Shown in pieces: positions 1 to 11,935 of a stretch of DNA of 64,000 nt. Position numbers and translations under genes: made by a program. Under the pieces are notes generated by a model, which saw nothing but the letters and a program-made list of their open reading frames with translations, was not told the DNA's origin and did not search any database. How positions within the stretch are numbered: the stretch's first letter is position 1; each line of letters begins with the position of its first letter. The DNA comes from Callorhinus ursinus (Eukaryota > Chordata > Mammalia > Carnivora > Otariidae), in contig NW_020312785.1 in NCBI RefSeq assembly GCF_003265705.1, forward strand, positions 136,796,624-136,860,623, read 5' to 3'.

Positions 1-280
1 TGGGTTCTATTCTTATGACCTCGCTCGTCTCCAAATACCATCACCTTGGGGATTTGGGCTGCAACTTATGAATTTGAGAGAAGGAGCACAAATATTCAGT
101 CCATAACAAGACTATCAGCATCTCAAAATAAAAAAATTTTTTAAAAATTAAATGATCTTTTGGATCACTAGATCTTAGCATTATGGCTGGAAAGTGATTT
201 ATACACCATTGAAAAGTAAAGAGATACTGCCTTCTGGGAAAAAAGTGCCCTTGCATTGATGTTAGCATATTTATAATTGT

Positions 281-291
281 AAAGATTTCTT

Positions 292-343
<52 letters not shown>

Positions 344-545
344 TTTTTCTTTCTTTGAGAGAGAGCACAAGTGCAGACGAGGAAGGGAGAGGGGGAGAGA
401 GAGAGAATCTTAAGCAGGCTCCATGCTCAGCACAGAGCCCGATGCAGGGCTCCATCCCACAACCCTAAGATCATGACCTAAGCTGAAGTCAAGAGATAGA
501 AGCTTAACCGACTGAGCCACCCAGGCACCCCTCAAAGATTTCTTT
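281..545 (-). mobile_element. SINEC element with TTTC-expanded tail
   Basis: The tRNA-like head reads actgagccacccaggcaccc on the + strand and ends at about 531, so the element is on the minus strand. The A tail (T-rich on +) has become a (TTTC)n tract at 286-356. The target duplication aaagatttcttt is present on both sides (281-292 and 534-545). The body carries the usual GA-rich segment. Confidence 0.9.
286..356. repeat. (TTTC)n microsatellite
   Basis: About 70 bp of TTTC units, with small interruptions near both ends, growing out of the SINE tail. It is likely length-polymorphic. Confidence 0.95.
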
Positions 546-1870
546 TAAAAAATCCTGCTTACACTGAAAATGAAAGTGATGGTTACTTCTGGAGGGTGGC
601 CTGGGGAAGAAGTAATTTTCATTTCTTGCATTTCTTTACTGATGGAATGTTATAGATAAAGTTTTATTGCTTTTATAATTTGGGGGCATGGAGTGCTGGC
701 AGTGGACATTTCCTTAAACAGTGACAATACTCATATCACTCAATGAAAATGTTCCTGAATATTCTTCATTTTCGGAAGGAAATCTTCCTCCATTTTCAGT
801 GGTTCTGAGAGTTATGTTTTAGGAATAATTTCAGCAAGGGAATAAATTTTAAACATCAAAACTACTATTTCTACCATTCTGCTAAATAAAAGTAAACTAC
901 TAAATTAAAACTGAATCTTTGCATGCATTTCTCCAAGTATTCTAGATCTCTTCATGAAGGATTAGACAGTCATTATAATTTTATAAAGTAACATTTTTAT
1001 ATTTTCAAGATCAAAATATATCAAATACAGCCACAGGCAGGCCATACACCATAAATAATTTTGTCTTTCCAGCACATGATAGCACTATAAATATTGAAAG
1101 ATCTTAATAATTTTTGGCTGCAGGGTACATTGCATTTTCCAAACTAGTCTTACAGTAGCTGATCCTATTAAATAAAAAGATTCTGGAATCATTGCTGTAT
1201 TTGGAACACTCCCTGGCTTTTGATCATATTTACCTCCTTCTTCATTTCCCCCTGCCTGGTAGGTTATTGTAACTCTATCATTGGCTTTTTCTTTCCCCAC
1301 CATAATAATGGCCAATTGCTGATTAGCTGATAGGCTCAAGTGTAATTCAGTAAATAGAATGAAATCACTAAGACTGGGCTTAATCAATGTATCTCGATAA
1401 GAAATATCCATCCTTTAGTGACTGGTTTTCAATTCTTCAGTGAACAGTTCCTGAGTACCTACCATGTGTCAGGTCCCATTGTAGGCGTTGAGGACAGAAG
1501 AGCAGAAAGAAAAGTTTGGGGATCTCCATAGGGAGACACCAGCACTCAGTGTGGCCTGCGCAATAATTGGGGTGACTAGGTAATACATCCTCTAAGACAG
1601 CGTTGAGAGTCAGAGGGGACACAAATAATATGGCATCTAGGCAAGACACGTAGACTCAGATTGTCCCTGGTTCTAATGGAAGTTTATACAACATGTTATA
1701 AAAAAAAAACAAAAAGGAAGGAACTGGCTGGAAAATCAGAACTGGAATAAAAATCACCATCCATTTCGGATCCACCAGTACTTTAAAGCTATGCTCTGAA
1801 AAATCATGTGCAACTAAGTTATTTAACTTGTAAAGAATCTTCCTTCAAATGACTATTGTATGAAAGGCAT
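546..1870. other. Single-copy intergenic stretch, no gene seen
   Basis: AT-rich sequence without a recognised coding exon. At about 1437-1500 the text cctgagtacctaccatgtgt resembles an old MIR/L2-class fragment. The longest frame (1085-1411, minus) has no recognisable family features. Confidence 0.55.
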
Positions 1871-2050
1871 TTTTTAAAGATTTTATTTATTTATTTATTA
1901 GAGAGCGAGCGAGAGAGAAACAGCATGAGAGCGGAAAGGGTCAGAGGGAGAAGCAGGCTCCTCGCTGAGGCGGGAGCCGGATGCGGGACTCGATCCCGGG
2001 ACTCCGGGATCATGACCTGAGCCGAAGGCAGTCGCTTAACCAACTGAGCC
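1871..2050 (-). mobile_element. SINEC element, cagtcgcttaa subtype, head clipped
   Basis: T-rich tail at 1871, then a GA-rich segment. The body has gatgcgggactcgatcccgg and ends at gcagtcgcttaaccaactgagcc, so the last ~15 bp of the head (cacccaggcgcc) are missing. The flanks gcattttttaaa and ccatttttaaaa look like an imperfect target duplication. It shares diagnostic bases with the copies at 25.4 and 62.7 kb. Confidence 0.9.
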
Positions 2051-3540
2051 ATTTTTAAAAGCAAGGCTGCCCAGCATAATTTTTTGAAAGTTGTGTGGGC
2101 ATTTGGATATATGGAGAAGGTTAAAGATAATTTGTTCCTGGAACAAGTATGCCATAGATCTATTCATTTCATATCAAAAGTTAATAAACCAACTCTAATG
2201 GAGTAATTATTTGAAAGCTCCCATCCAAATCTCTTTTTCACCTATTGCTATTCCCGGGACTCTTTAAAACTGCAACCCTAGCCACAGCAATTATATATGC
2301 TTCTCCGGTTTAAGGAGTAAATTAATTTTGCACGTAATTCCCCCCAAAGATCTATATGAGAGGCAATTCTATTTTACACTTTTTTTTTCCAGAATGGCAA
2401 TAAATAGTACAACACATGGATATGAAGCCACACCTTGCTATGGTTAAAATGTCAAGCTCTTTAAAACCTGCTTGCTGAGATAGTTCCAATCCGAAAAACA
2501 AAAAGGTTTTCTAGAGGGACTTAGTTAAAACCCTGTAAAGTAACTTTTTTTGCATATGCCTTTAATGACTGTGCCTATCAATAGTTGTGTTTGTTTCCAC
2601 AAACCAGCTGCACTGGGGAAAGGTGGCTGTGGATACTCTGTCTACAGAGGCGTTCGGAGGGAACAAAGTCTTGTTTGCCATCCAAACACGCCACTCCAGC
2701 AGGCGGGTTGGAAATGACATTTGCATGTGTGTTGCAGCTATCTGGGCAGTGGGTCCATTGTGAAAAAACACCTGGATACACATTACCTGATATTTTGACA
2801 AATGTGGATTGTTCCTGACCTGGAGGCGGGACCCAGGCTGCCGGAGGGAAGAGTACTGAGTTTGTGTCCTAGCTTTGGGCACTCACCCACAGAGCTCGCT
2901 CTTGCATCTGTGACTTGAGGGTTTGGGGCTCCATGGGCTCTAAGCCTCCCTCCCACCTTCTTAGCCCAGTCCACGGCCTTGAGACAACGTGTCATTGGGA
3001 GCAGCTGAGGGGAGCAATTTTCTTTTCAGATGAGCTTTCGGGCTTAACCAGACGGTGCAATGTGCCAAAGAGGACGGGGGAGGTGATAGAGGAGGAGACG
3101 CCGTAACCCCTACCTGGATGCACAAGGCTCTGCCCCCCGCCTGCGAGTACACGAGGGCTGGCTTTCGGTGGGATACTTAATAGCATAAAGATTCTGGGTA
3201 ATAATATAAAACCTCAGAAGTCACCTACAGTGTTGCCTCATTTCCCAACAAATAATCATGATTATTATCACCCAATAATGATAATTATTTACCACTGATA
3301 AAAAACTTTAAGTAGACAAACCCAGGTCTTGCGGGGTCAGAAGCTTTTGCAATCTTGAGGGCCATCTTTAAGAAGGACAATACACAATTATAAATACAAA
3401 ATTAGGCAAGAAATGTAAAGACATTGGTAGGGGCCCTCATAGAGCTTTTGGAAGGATCTGTGCAGTTGAGGAGCTTAGAATGTAAGCATCTTTAAGGTAA
3501 GTCTACCTCTGCTGGGTGCTACTAATAGCCTTAGAATGTA
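2051..3540. other. Single-copy stretch, with a 16-bp palindrome
   Basis: No gene or clear repeat was recognised. Several overlapping frames near 2560-3190 lie in moderately GC-rich sequence but show no family signature and no matching splice context. A perfect 16-bp palindrome of TAAT-type sites sits at 3251-3266. Confidence 0.5.
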
Positions 3541-3665
3541 AGCTCCAGAAGGGCAGGGATATTAGTCTATTGTCTTCACCTCTGCTCCTCCGCCCCACTC
3601 CCCCATGCCCAGATCAGGGCTTGCACACAGTGGCTGGCTGCTAAGTACTTGTTGCACAAATGAAC
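3541..3665 (+). repeat. L2 3'-end fragment
   Basis: The sequence runs from 'taagctccagaagggcaggg' to 'acttgttgcacaaatgaacg', which matches the conserved 3' end of LINE-2 (a 'clear exposure' motif followed by an 'aataaatgaatga'-type end). It is ancient and diverged. Confidence 0.7.
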
Positions 3666-3679
3666 GAAGGGAGAACATA

Positions 3680-4005
3680 CTACCTAACACTCCTATGTCC
3701 AGGAACTATGCTGAGTGTTTTACATGTATGAGCTTATTTGATACTTGCCATGACACTATGAGATCATAATTGCCAATGGTTATTGTTAGTTGGCGCCAGG
3801 TGGTGGCTGTTCTCAGTGCTTGACAGTGTTAATAGAATTCTGACAAGAGCACTAAAAGGCAAGTGCTTTTATTAAGATCCTTGGTTTCCAGATGAGGAAT
3901 CCAACGCACAGAGCAGTTAAGTCAGTTGCCTAGGGTCACACAGCTGGAAATGGCAGAGCTGAGATTCTGGCTTCAGAATCTGTGTTTCTGGCTATGCCCC
4001 TGCCT
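3680..4005 (-). repeat. MIR SINE, interrupted
   Basis: The left part (catgtatgagcttatttgat) and the right part (gatgaggaatccaacgcaca, then gggtcacacagctgg) are the MIR core in reverse orientation. About 90 bp of non-MIR sequence (roughly 3780-3870) separates them. Confidence 0.75.
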
Positions 4006-4640
4006 CCCAGATAAGGCGCAGACCCAGCCATTTGCATTTGCCTACGGTATACACACCTTGGACACCACAAATATTGACTACCTACCAGCAAAGGAGACAA
4101 ACGTGTCTCAGCTCAGCCCTTATTAGAGTCCAGTCGTAGTTGAAACACAAGAGAAAAGTAAGAACTGAGTTGAAGTCACACTGTAAACCTACCTGGAAAA
4201 AGGGGGGAAATGTTGGGTGTCTTCCCTTTCCCAGGATGGTGCTTTCCGGGGTTCTGGGGCAGTTACGTCACCACTGTCGCCTCTCACCCCCACCCCCTAC
4301 TCTTAGCCCAGCCTGGGCTCAGCCCAGGGAGAGAAACACTTTCCCAGTCAGGCTAATTGACATGAATAGATTTTAAAATCAGATTGGAATATATTTATGC
4401 CCCACTCCCTCCACCACCACCACCAAATAAAAATTTGGCTCTGATAATATCAAGGAACTTGGATTCAAGACGTATTTATAAAAAGGAATGACTGGGCCAT
4501 CCCTCCAGGGAGAGTCATCCATTTCCTTGTATTTTGGGAATGTTATTTAATCTTTTTTGAGCCTTCACTGGTTTCCCACTGAAAAGTAAATCGGGACAAC
4601 AACACTGAGGGGGATTATTCTCGTCGCCCTCTGGATCTCT

Positions 4641-4661
4641 CCCCCCCCCCCCCCCCCCCCC
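4641..4661. repeat. C21 homopolymer
   Basis: Twenty-one consecutive C, followed by gccccgcccccgcc. The minus strand is therefore G-rich and could form G-quadruplexes. The length is prone to sequencing error. Confidence 0.95.
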
Positions 4662-4845
4662 GCCCCGCCCCCGCCACTTTTCCATCCTGCTCTGGCACCA
4701 GGCTGCCTTGGGTAGCCAATAGGGAGCCTCAGCAGGTGGCTGGAAGGAGGAAGGACGGGGGAGACAAGGTCAGGGTGTTCATTCTTCCAGCATCTTCCCT
4801 GCAAGGTCAGCAGGACCTGGCTGCTTCAGCTGTCGTAGGACAGCA

Positions 4846-4879
4846 ACCCCCACCCCCACCCCCACCCCCACCCCCATCC
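4846..4879. repeat. (CCCCCA)n tract
   Basis: Five or more CCCCCA units in tandem, giving regularly spaced G5 runs on the minus strand. Confidence 0.9.
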
Positions 4880-5520
4880 CCATCACTCAGCCTCTCCTGT
4901 TCTCCCTCCCCCAGGCCCAGGAGCAGTCACAGCGCCACCTGGTCCTCTCCCTGGGGAACTGCACCCTCCCCCGCAGGTTCTCATTCTTGTCACAACTTCC
5001 TAAATAGTCCCTCTGCTCCGCTCTTCCCAAAGGACCAAATCTGAGTGTGCCATCATTTTCCAGCAGGGGCCCTGAGGTGGGGGGAAAGGGAATTTGGAAG
5101 ACTGTTCCTCCTGCTGGCAGCTAAAGTGAGCCAGCTGGGCCCTGGGTGGGGAGGGGAGGAGAGTGGGTATACAGTTGTCACATGCTCCTGCTTCCTACAG
5201 CCTAAATACGTACCACCTGTGGCAGGTGAGGAACTGGGTCTTTGGGCGAAGGATTAGTCTTAGAACTGAAACTGCTTAAGGGACCCCAGCTGAAAGACAA
5301 CACTGTTGGTTATTAGATAATTCTGCAAGTGACACCGCATACATAAGTTCATGATTAATGGAATAATTATTATTAATGGAATAATCCATCTGCTTTAAGT
5401 TAGCATCATTAAGATAAAAAATGTTAACATTTTGAAGTAGGAGTTAGTGACAAGTCAGTTTTTAGAAAGGAGTTTGTAAACCCTTCCCTGACTGACCCCT
5501 CACAAAGAGCCGGTCCATAA

Positions 5521-5903
5521 ATATTTGCAAACCATCTATCTGATAAGGGGTTAATATTTAAAATATATAAAGAACTCCTACAACTCAAGATCAAAACAAA
5601 CAAACAAATGATCCAGTTAAAAAAATGGTGCTGAACAGACATTTTTCCAAAGAAGACCAACAGGTACATGAAAAGGTGCTCAACATCGCTCATCATCAGA
5701 GAAACGCACACCAAAACCACAATGAGGTATCACCTCACACCTGTTAGGATGGCTTTTACTAAAAAGACAAGAGACAATAAGTATTGGGGAACATGCAGAG
5801 AAAGGAAACCTTTATATACTGTTGGTGGGAATATAAACATTAGCACAACCATTATGAAAAACAGTATGGAGATTCCTCCAAACAAACAAAACAAAACAAA
5901 ACT
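5521..5903 (+). mobile_element. L1 ORF2 3' fragment, truncated at both ends
   Basis: Typical L1 sense sequence: tctgataaggggttaatatt, then gaacagacatttttccaaag, then aatgaggtatcacctcacac, then ctgttggtgggaatataaac. It stops at 'gattcctcc' and runs into a (CAAAA)n tract at about 5880-5903. The frame is broken and nothing functional remains. Confidence 0.85.
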
Positions 5904-5944
5904 TGCAAGGTCACAGCCCTGAGCGCTTGACCATGCCAAGGAGA

Positions 5945-6115
5945 ACGATAGTGAAAACATTTCTTGAGTATTTGCTACATGCCAGACACAAGTCTTTTAT
6001 CTGTACTCACAAAAACCTGATTAGAAAGGAGGTACCGTTATTAGTCACATTTTTCAGATGAGGCCCTTGAAAGTTTAAGTAGCATGCACAAGGTAAAAAA
6101 GTTAATAGTGGCTAT
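5945..6115 (-). repeat. MIR SINE fragment
   Basis: ttgagtatttgctacatgcc followed by ttttcagatgaggcccttga matches reverse-oriented MIR. Diverged. Confidence 0.7.
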
Positions 6116-6640
6116 TCTGGTTATCTAATGCTACATAGCAAACCACCCCAACAGCTAGTGGTGTAAAACAACCACCATTTTATCATGTCAGGGACTCTAA
6201 GGATCAGGAATTCAGACAGGGCAGTACAGAACTGATTTGTTTTTGCTCTATAATGTCTGGGAAGACTTGGCAGTGGGGGCTGGAATAATCTGAGAGTTCT
6301 CACTCACTAGTCTGCCCTCTGGGCCAAGATGTCTCCAAGGCTGGGCTTACCTAGGACAGTGCTCCAGAGTGCCTAGACATGGCCTCTTCCTGGGGCTTGG
6401 GCTTCCTCACATCTGGGGGTCTCAAGATAGTCACACTTCCTACATGGTAGCTCTGGGCTTCAAAAGTGCGAATTCCCAGGAAAAAGGTGGAAGCTGCCTA
6501 GCCTTTTATGACCTAAGTGTCCAAGTCACATATCATCACTTTCATGCACACACAAAAGTGGGACATAGATGAGGGGACATGGACCCCTCTTGATAGGAGT
6601 ATCAATAAATTTGGAGCTGTGTTTTAAAACCATCACCATA
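6115..6640. repeat. Old interspersed repeat, class uncertain
   Basis: Starts ttatctaatgctacatagca and ends 'ggagtatcaataaatttgg', with 'ccttttatgacctaagtgt' inside. I recognise this as an old mammalian medium-reiteration repeat from its recurring phrases but cannot assign LTR or LINE class securely. Confidence 0.5.
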
Positions 6641-6644
6641 GTGG

Positions 6645-6890
6645 AACACAAAGTCAACACTAGCCAAGACATCAGATGTGAGTGACGCCCTCTTGGATGC
6701 TCCAGACCGGTCCATCCACCAGTCGAGCGACCTCAGCTGATACAACAAAGATCAAAGAAATCACCCAGCCAAGTCTTCCTCAAATTCCTGACCCACAGAA
6801 TCCGGGGTAAAAAAAAAATAGTGGTTGCTTTCAGTCACTTAGTGTTGGGGTAGTTTGTTACACAGCAATAGTCAGGGGAACACATGCTTC
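6645..6890 (+). repeat. MLT1-like LTR 3' end
   Basis: 'aaattcctgacccacagaatc', followed by an A-rich run and 'gggtagtttgttacacagcaatag', is the recurring 3' terminus of old ERVL-MaLR (MLT1-type) LTRs. It is decayed and only the LTR end is visible. A related copy lies at 20.85-21.44 kb. Confidence 0.6.
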
Positions 6891-7429
6891 TATTTCATGT
6901 AATGCATATGGCAACCACTATTGCTTCCAGATTAGGAAACCAGGGCAGGAGACATTAAATAACTCACCTGGCACTGCCCAGCTAATAACTGGGGCTATCT
7001 GAGCAAGCGATCCCTGTTCCTTCTACTGTCACACACTGTTCTAGAGGATGAGAACAAATCTGGATTTAAAAAACCGCAGAATGCTAAAGATGCCCTGGGA
7101 TGCCTCCCTCATGCTTTTGTCTGGACCAGGCTTGTTCAAAGATTATCAATTATGAAAACAAATACCTCTCCCCACGGTTCTAGGGCTAGACTCCAGTACT
7201 TGCTTCTATGGATTCAGGCTCAGAAAGTTCTTAAAGAAGTGTTTGTTTATGATTTATACTTCCCTGGGCTTCACGGAGGACAGGAAGCAGCTGGAGAGAG
7301 CAACAGGTTTATTGTCACCACATGGGATGCCCCTCTGGAGCAGGGATGGGACTCTCCTTCACTACCCTCCCACAGACTGATTTCCCATCTCAGTTAATGG
7401 CGGTTCCATCCTTCCTGATGCTCAGGCTG
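6891..7429. other. Mostly unassigned sequence
   Basis: A MIR-like piece (gattaggaaaccagggcagg, about 6930-7010) is followed by sequence I cannot assign. No gene seen. Confidence 0.45.
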
Positions 7430-8215
7430 AAACCTTGGAGTCATTGTCAATCCTTTTTCTCACACCCCAGCCAACCAACAGCAAATTCTGTTGGCTCTAT
7501 TCTGAAAATACCTCCAGAATCCAACCCCTTCGCACCTCCTTCACTGCAACCACCAGGATTAAGCCCCCATATCGTTCTGCTGGATTACTGGGGTCACCTC
7601 CTCACTGGTCTCCCTGCTTTCTGCCCCCTACCGTCTATTTACAGGAGTGGTCCTCATAAAACCCACCTCTGAATGAGCTCCTCCTCTGCTTGAAACCCTC
7701 CAGTGGCTTCCTCATCTCACTCAGAACAAATGCCAAGGTCCTCACTATGATCTAGAAGACCAAGATTTGTCCCCAACACCACTCTGACCTCATTCCTTCT
7801 GTTTACCTCTTACAGCTGCATCAGCGTCCTTTCTGCCCTGGGATGCATCTCCTTGGGGACTTTGCTCTTGCTGTCCCCTCTGCCTAGGGGATTCTCTCCC
7901 ACATCCTCCCATGGGCATGAGCCCCATGGCTCCCCTCAGATCTTTGGGGTAGATGCTGCCATTCCCAAGAGGCCCTCCCTGGCCACCCTAGCTGAACAGC
8001 ATATACTCCCTTTCCTCTTTCCTCCATTATTTTTCTACATGTCACTGATCTCCATTCACAATTTATTTTTTTTCTCCCTCTCTGGTATGTAAGTTCTATG
8101 AGGGTAGAGATTTTGTCTGTTTTGTTCACTGTTTTCCACACAGCATCTAGCACAGTTCTTGGTGTGTAATTGGTACACGATTATTACTAATGTTGTTGAA
8201 TGAATCGAGTCAAAG
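7430..8215 (+). repeat. L2 LINE 3' segment (long)
   Basis: The order of phrases follows LINE-2 in sense orientation: cttgaaaccctccagtggct, actctgacctcattccttct, ccctggccaccctagctga, then 'gtaagttctatgagggtagag' and ending 'ttgttgaatgaatcg'. At almost 800 bp it is the longest L2 piece in the window. The frames across it are chance readings. Confidence 0.8.
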
Positions 8216-8824
8216 ACTCTCTTGAAAAATCTGATGACAGCAAAGATCTCCTCAGATAAATGCCCAGACATGCATGGTTCTGCAGACAATTTCTGGGGGC
8301 TCCCAGGTCCCCAGAATCTGTGTAGGTTAAGAACCTCTGTTTAGAATGGCAGTTGAAATAAAGGAAATCTAACCTCTAACTTCTAGAGAGCTGAATGCCT
8401 ATCTCTAGTTAGATGCTGGTTAGACATGAGTCACTAGTTAGATTATTCATATATTGATTCAAGCAATATTTACTGAGTGCCAGCTATGACCAAGGTCTGT
8501 GCTGATCCCTGGGGAATAGAGGTACCTGTCCTCAAGGCACTCAGTACAGAAAAAAGACTGCCAGGTGAACACCTAATTCTGACAAGGTCATTCCAACAAT
8601 AGGGTATTGTACACGGTCTAATGATGGCATAAGGGAGGCCATGGCTAACTCTTAGGTGGGGCAGGCCCTGGGGCAGGGTCTTGAAGCATGAACAGGAGTT
8701 TGTCTGGCAGAGACTAAGAAGAAAAGGCATCCAGGCAGAGGGTCAATAAGCACCACAGCATCCACAAAGGGAAAGCTATGCATTTGGTCTAAAAATTCAA
8801 CTTGAACACAACTTAGTTTAGGTT
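8216..8824. other. Unassigned sequence with an old repeat trace
   Basis: 'gcaatatttactgagtgccagc' near 8463 is a MIR/L2-class trace. No gene seen. Confidence 0.45.
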
Positions 8825-10360
8825 TTCCCCAGAAGCAGACCTGAGAGAAGGAATTGAGCATGAGTAGTCTACCTTTGCATCTGAAGGGAACATGAGAAGA
8901 GAATTGGGAAGTGATAAGGGGAAGGGACGACAGCCAATAAAGAGGGCATTGTTAAATTAGTTATAGACTCTGAACACCTGAAGCTTAGTCCCTCCAAAAA
9001 ATGGTATGCAACCCATGACATAGAATTCTCCCATCCCAGGGGCAAGAGAGCTGGGGTATGTACACTCGGATTCCTGAGAGCCACCCCTGAGGGCTGCATC
9101 TCTGTTTTTCAGCTCAGTCTTCCTCCCACAGTCCAACTTCCCTTCAAACCAATTGGGATGCCAAAGGGAGGTAGGATTCTCCCAGTTGTCTTGAACCAAT
9201 CAGGGTCCAGCCATGGGGCTATGAGTGGAGTCAAACTTATTCTCCCACTATGGCCATCCCATAATGATGGGGGATATGATAAATGTTGGAGAGGTAACCT
9301 TAATGTCCACCCAACCCATCCTATTATACATGTACTCATCCTTCAACTTCAAGACCTGGTTCAAAGAAGATCTAAGGAACCGTGGCATATTTTCATAGTT
9401 CCAGACGGCTGCTCATTTGAACCAGATTTGGGGAGATGACCAAGCTCCTTGTTCATTCAGTCTTCTATCTCTGGCTGCGCCATATTTCGCCAGCCACTGA
9501 CGGCTAGAGTCCCTCATTGCCACCTACCTCCCACAGATCTACGTTTTCTGGTTTTGAGTTTCAGTATCTGCCTCAACCCATTTTAGGAAACATGATTCCT
9601 CCCCAAGGGGGGAAGAAGGAGGGAGTTGAGAAGATTGAAAGGTGACAATGAAAAGCCCAGGATTGGGGAATGATGGCCATTCAGGGGAGAGCACAGACCC
9701 TTTCTTGTGAGGCTAATTTCGAGGATAATAAAGCAAAGGGGTTCCCTCTCCCAGTAAAGGTCACCTTGTTATAAAAGGACAATTGTTCCATAGTAGTTTT
9801 CAATTATTTCCCTCTGATGGTATCTGGCTGAAAAAAAAAAAAAACCACATGAGCCTGCTTGATGGGCTCTGGAGTGCTTTTTGGTTTAGCTGCTCAGAGC
9901 AGGGGCAAAGCATAAATTGAGCAGCCCAGAAGGCGGAGCTCTTAGGCAAAATGAAAAATCTCTCTGCCCTGAGACATCAAAACAAGAAAAAATGGCATTC
10001 TGTGCTGTGGACACAGAAGTGTGCCTCAAAATGTCTTCCCTTTTCCCTGCCTGCAGAAAGTGGCTTGGAGAGAACTCCAGGCTGACACCTAGGGGTGCAG
10101 CTCTAGAGAGGAAAGGGCTAGAGGATTAGGCATACAGTTTCCAAATCAATACTCATAAAGATTTAAGTTGAATCTTTGGGGCTGTATTTTGCCTGGAGCT
10201 ATTTACCATCCTTAAGCCTAAGTCAAATAACACAAATAGGATAACTACTTTCTCACAGTTGATTCACCAACCTAACAGAGGTGGGATTTGCAGTGTTGGC
10301 TTCCCTAAATTATTTATTTATTTATTTTTGGTTGAGGAGAGGGGGTGTATGGGAAGGAAA
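8825..10360. other. Probable old repeat, then single-copy sequence
   Basis: The first 470 bp or so, starting ttttccccagaagcagacct, read like a decayed medium-reiteration repeat. I cannot name its family. From about 9450 to 10360 nothing was recognised apart from an A14 run at 9831-9844. Confidence 0.4.
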
Positions 10361-10545
10361 GACTGTTACGGCCATGTTCTCAAATTTTGCTGCCTACTAC
10401 GGTCATCTGGGGGGCTCTCAAAAACCCCAATATCCAGACTCTACACCAATTAAATCAGAACCCCTGAGGGTGGGACCTAGCCTCAGTAGTTTTAAAAACT
10501 CCCCAGATGACTCCAATTGCAACTATGTTTGAAGACCAGGGTCTT
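10361..10545 (+). repeat. MER5-like hAT-Charlie element
   Basis: 'tactacggtcatctggggggc', then 'ccaattaaatcagaacccctga', then 'gtggga' with 'ccccagatgactccaattg', follows the MER5 layout. It is a non-autonomous DNA transposon remnant. Confidence 0.65.
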
Positions 10546-10552
10546 AGGGTAG

Positions 10553-10715
10553 TGCTTCTCAAATTCCAGTGTGTACACAAGGCACCCTTGGATCTCGATA
10601 AAATGCGGATTCTAGTTTCGCAGGTCTGAGGCGAGGTGCGGGGCTGAGACTGTGCAGTTCCAAGAAGTTCCCAAGTGATGCTAATGCTGTCAGTAGGGGA
10701 ACCACTCTTCACGTA
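10553..10715 (+). repeat. MER5A-like hAT-Charlie element
   Basis: Runs from tagtgcttctcaaattccag to 'aagttcccaagtgatgctaatgctg' and ends in 'ggggaaccact', matching MER5A end to end. It lies 8 bp after the preceding MER5-like copy. Confidence 0.75.
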
Positions 10716-10861
10716 GCGAGATCTTCAGATGTTTCTTTAATGTAAGAAGTGACAAACCGTAGAGCAAAGGGGACAGCCTTTCTGAACACACAACTTCATG
10801 CTTAAAATCTTTCTGAAAGAGTTCTTTGCTGTTAAATACATTGCAAACACCTTACTATGGC

Positions 10862-11020
10862 CTACAAAGAATCATCTGGGGGACTTCCCTGAAACATTGA
10901 GGCCAGGATTCCATCGCATTTAGACCAATTAAATCATAGTCTCTAGGGATAGGGCTTGGACTTTGGTGGTTTAAGTTTCCCCAGGTGATGCTAATGTTCA
11001 ACTAGAGTTGAGGATCACTT
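10862..11020 (+). repeat. Third MER5A-like element
   Basis: 'caaagaatcatctgggggac' to 'ccccaggtgatgctaatgttc' and 'gttgaggatcac'. Same family and same strand as the two copies just upstream. Confidence 0.7.
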
Positions 11021-11935
11021 TACTAAGTCATCTGGCCCCTACTGCTTCAATGGGAATGGTTTTGTCCCCAAATCCACATGGTTGCAGTGCATCTATCATT
11101 GTTGATTGGATGAGGAGGTAGGCAAGGGGCTTAAGCCCTTGCTAATTCCGTTCCCTGGGAATTTGGGAGGGAGATGCAGATTCCAGCTTGGTCTGTCTGC
11201 CCGTGTTAACCCTGGAGATATGAGGGGGGAAGTTTGAACATTTTCTCCCAAATAGACCAGGAACCGAGAAAGTTGGTCTCCTGCAGGAAAAGAAAGAATT
11301 CAACAGTACTTTGGACTCGGGGGTCTCCAGGTCTTCCATCTTGAGGCTACACGTGGAGAGAGCAAGTGAGAATCCCAGTGACCACTGCCTTTGTCTCCAG
11401 AAGAAGACCAGCTTCCAGGTTAGGGGGGCTTTATGTAACCATCCCCTGCAAGCTGGAAGGTCTAATGTGACCAACAAACCTTGAACATAGTCAACCTTTC
11501 AGGAAAAACCTCTAAAACTCAGGTTAAACACAATATTTCTGTGCTGTCAGCAATTGGCTTTCCTCCCTCCATTGTTAAGATTCATGAAAATGAGAAGACA
11601 CTTTGTAAGTTTGATGAATAAGGACTCTGGGTTCTCAAATTGATTGTATTGGGAGAGGAGTCATCAGCCCTGAATTTCTGCGGCTGTGTTGACTAAATCT
11701 ACACCCTCTGTGGACTTTGGGGGGTTTAATTGTTTGTCTTGTCTGTTTTCTCATCTATGAAATGGAACTAAGGATACCGGTCTGATCAGATTGCTTTGAA
11801 GAGTAACTAATAAAAGGGTTATGAATCACAGATGTTGTGGAAATGCCTCTTATGAGTAAGTCACCTTTCCCCAGAGCATTGCTGTAGAAGAGTGAAAAAG
11901 AGGCCTTTGGAGAAGGTTTGTTGAAATCCCACCCT
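11021..11935. other. Single-copy stretch, no gene seen
   Basis: A minus-strand frame (11142-11477) has no recognisable family features or splice context. No repeat was recognised. Confidence 0.5.

Larger units (their letters stand above)
4006..5520. other. Single-copy stretch with C-rich tracts
   Basis: No gene seen. Two C-rich simple tracts lie in it (separate entries). The frames at 4565-4804 and 4736-5044 are translations of those low-complexity tracts (poly-Gly and poly-Pro) and are not evidence for a protein. Confidence 0.55.

Noticed and set aside
286..356. CRISPR-like array from regular repeats
   Set aside because: All regular repeats here are simple microsatellites without unique spacers, and this is a mammalian genome.
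5045..5257. Possible exon in GC-richer sequence near 5.1 kb
   Set aside because: No homology recognised and no acceptor/donor pair framing it convincingly.
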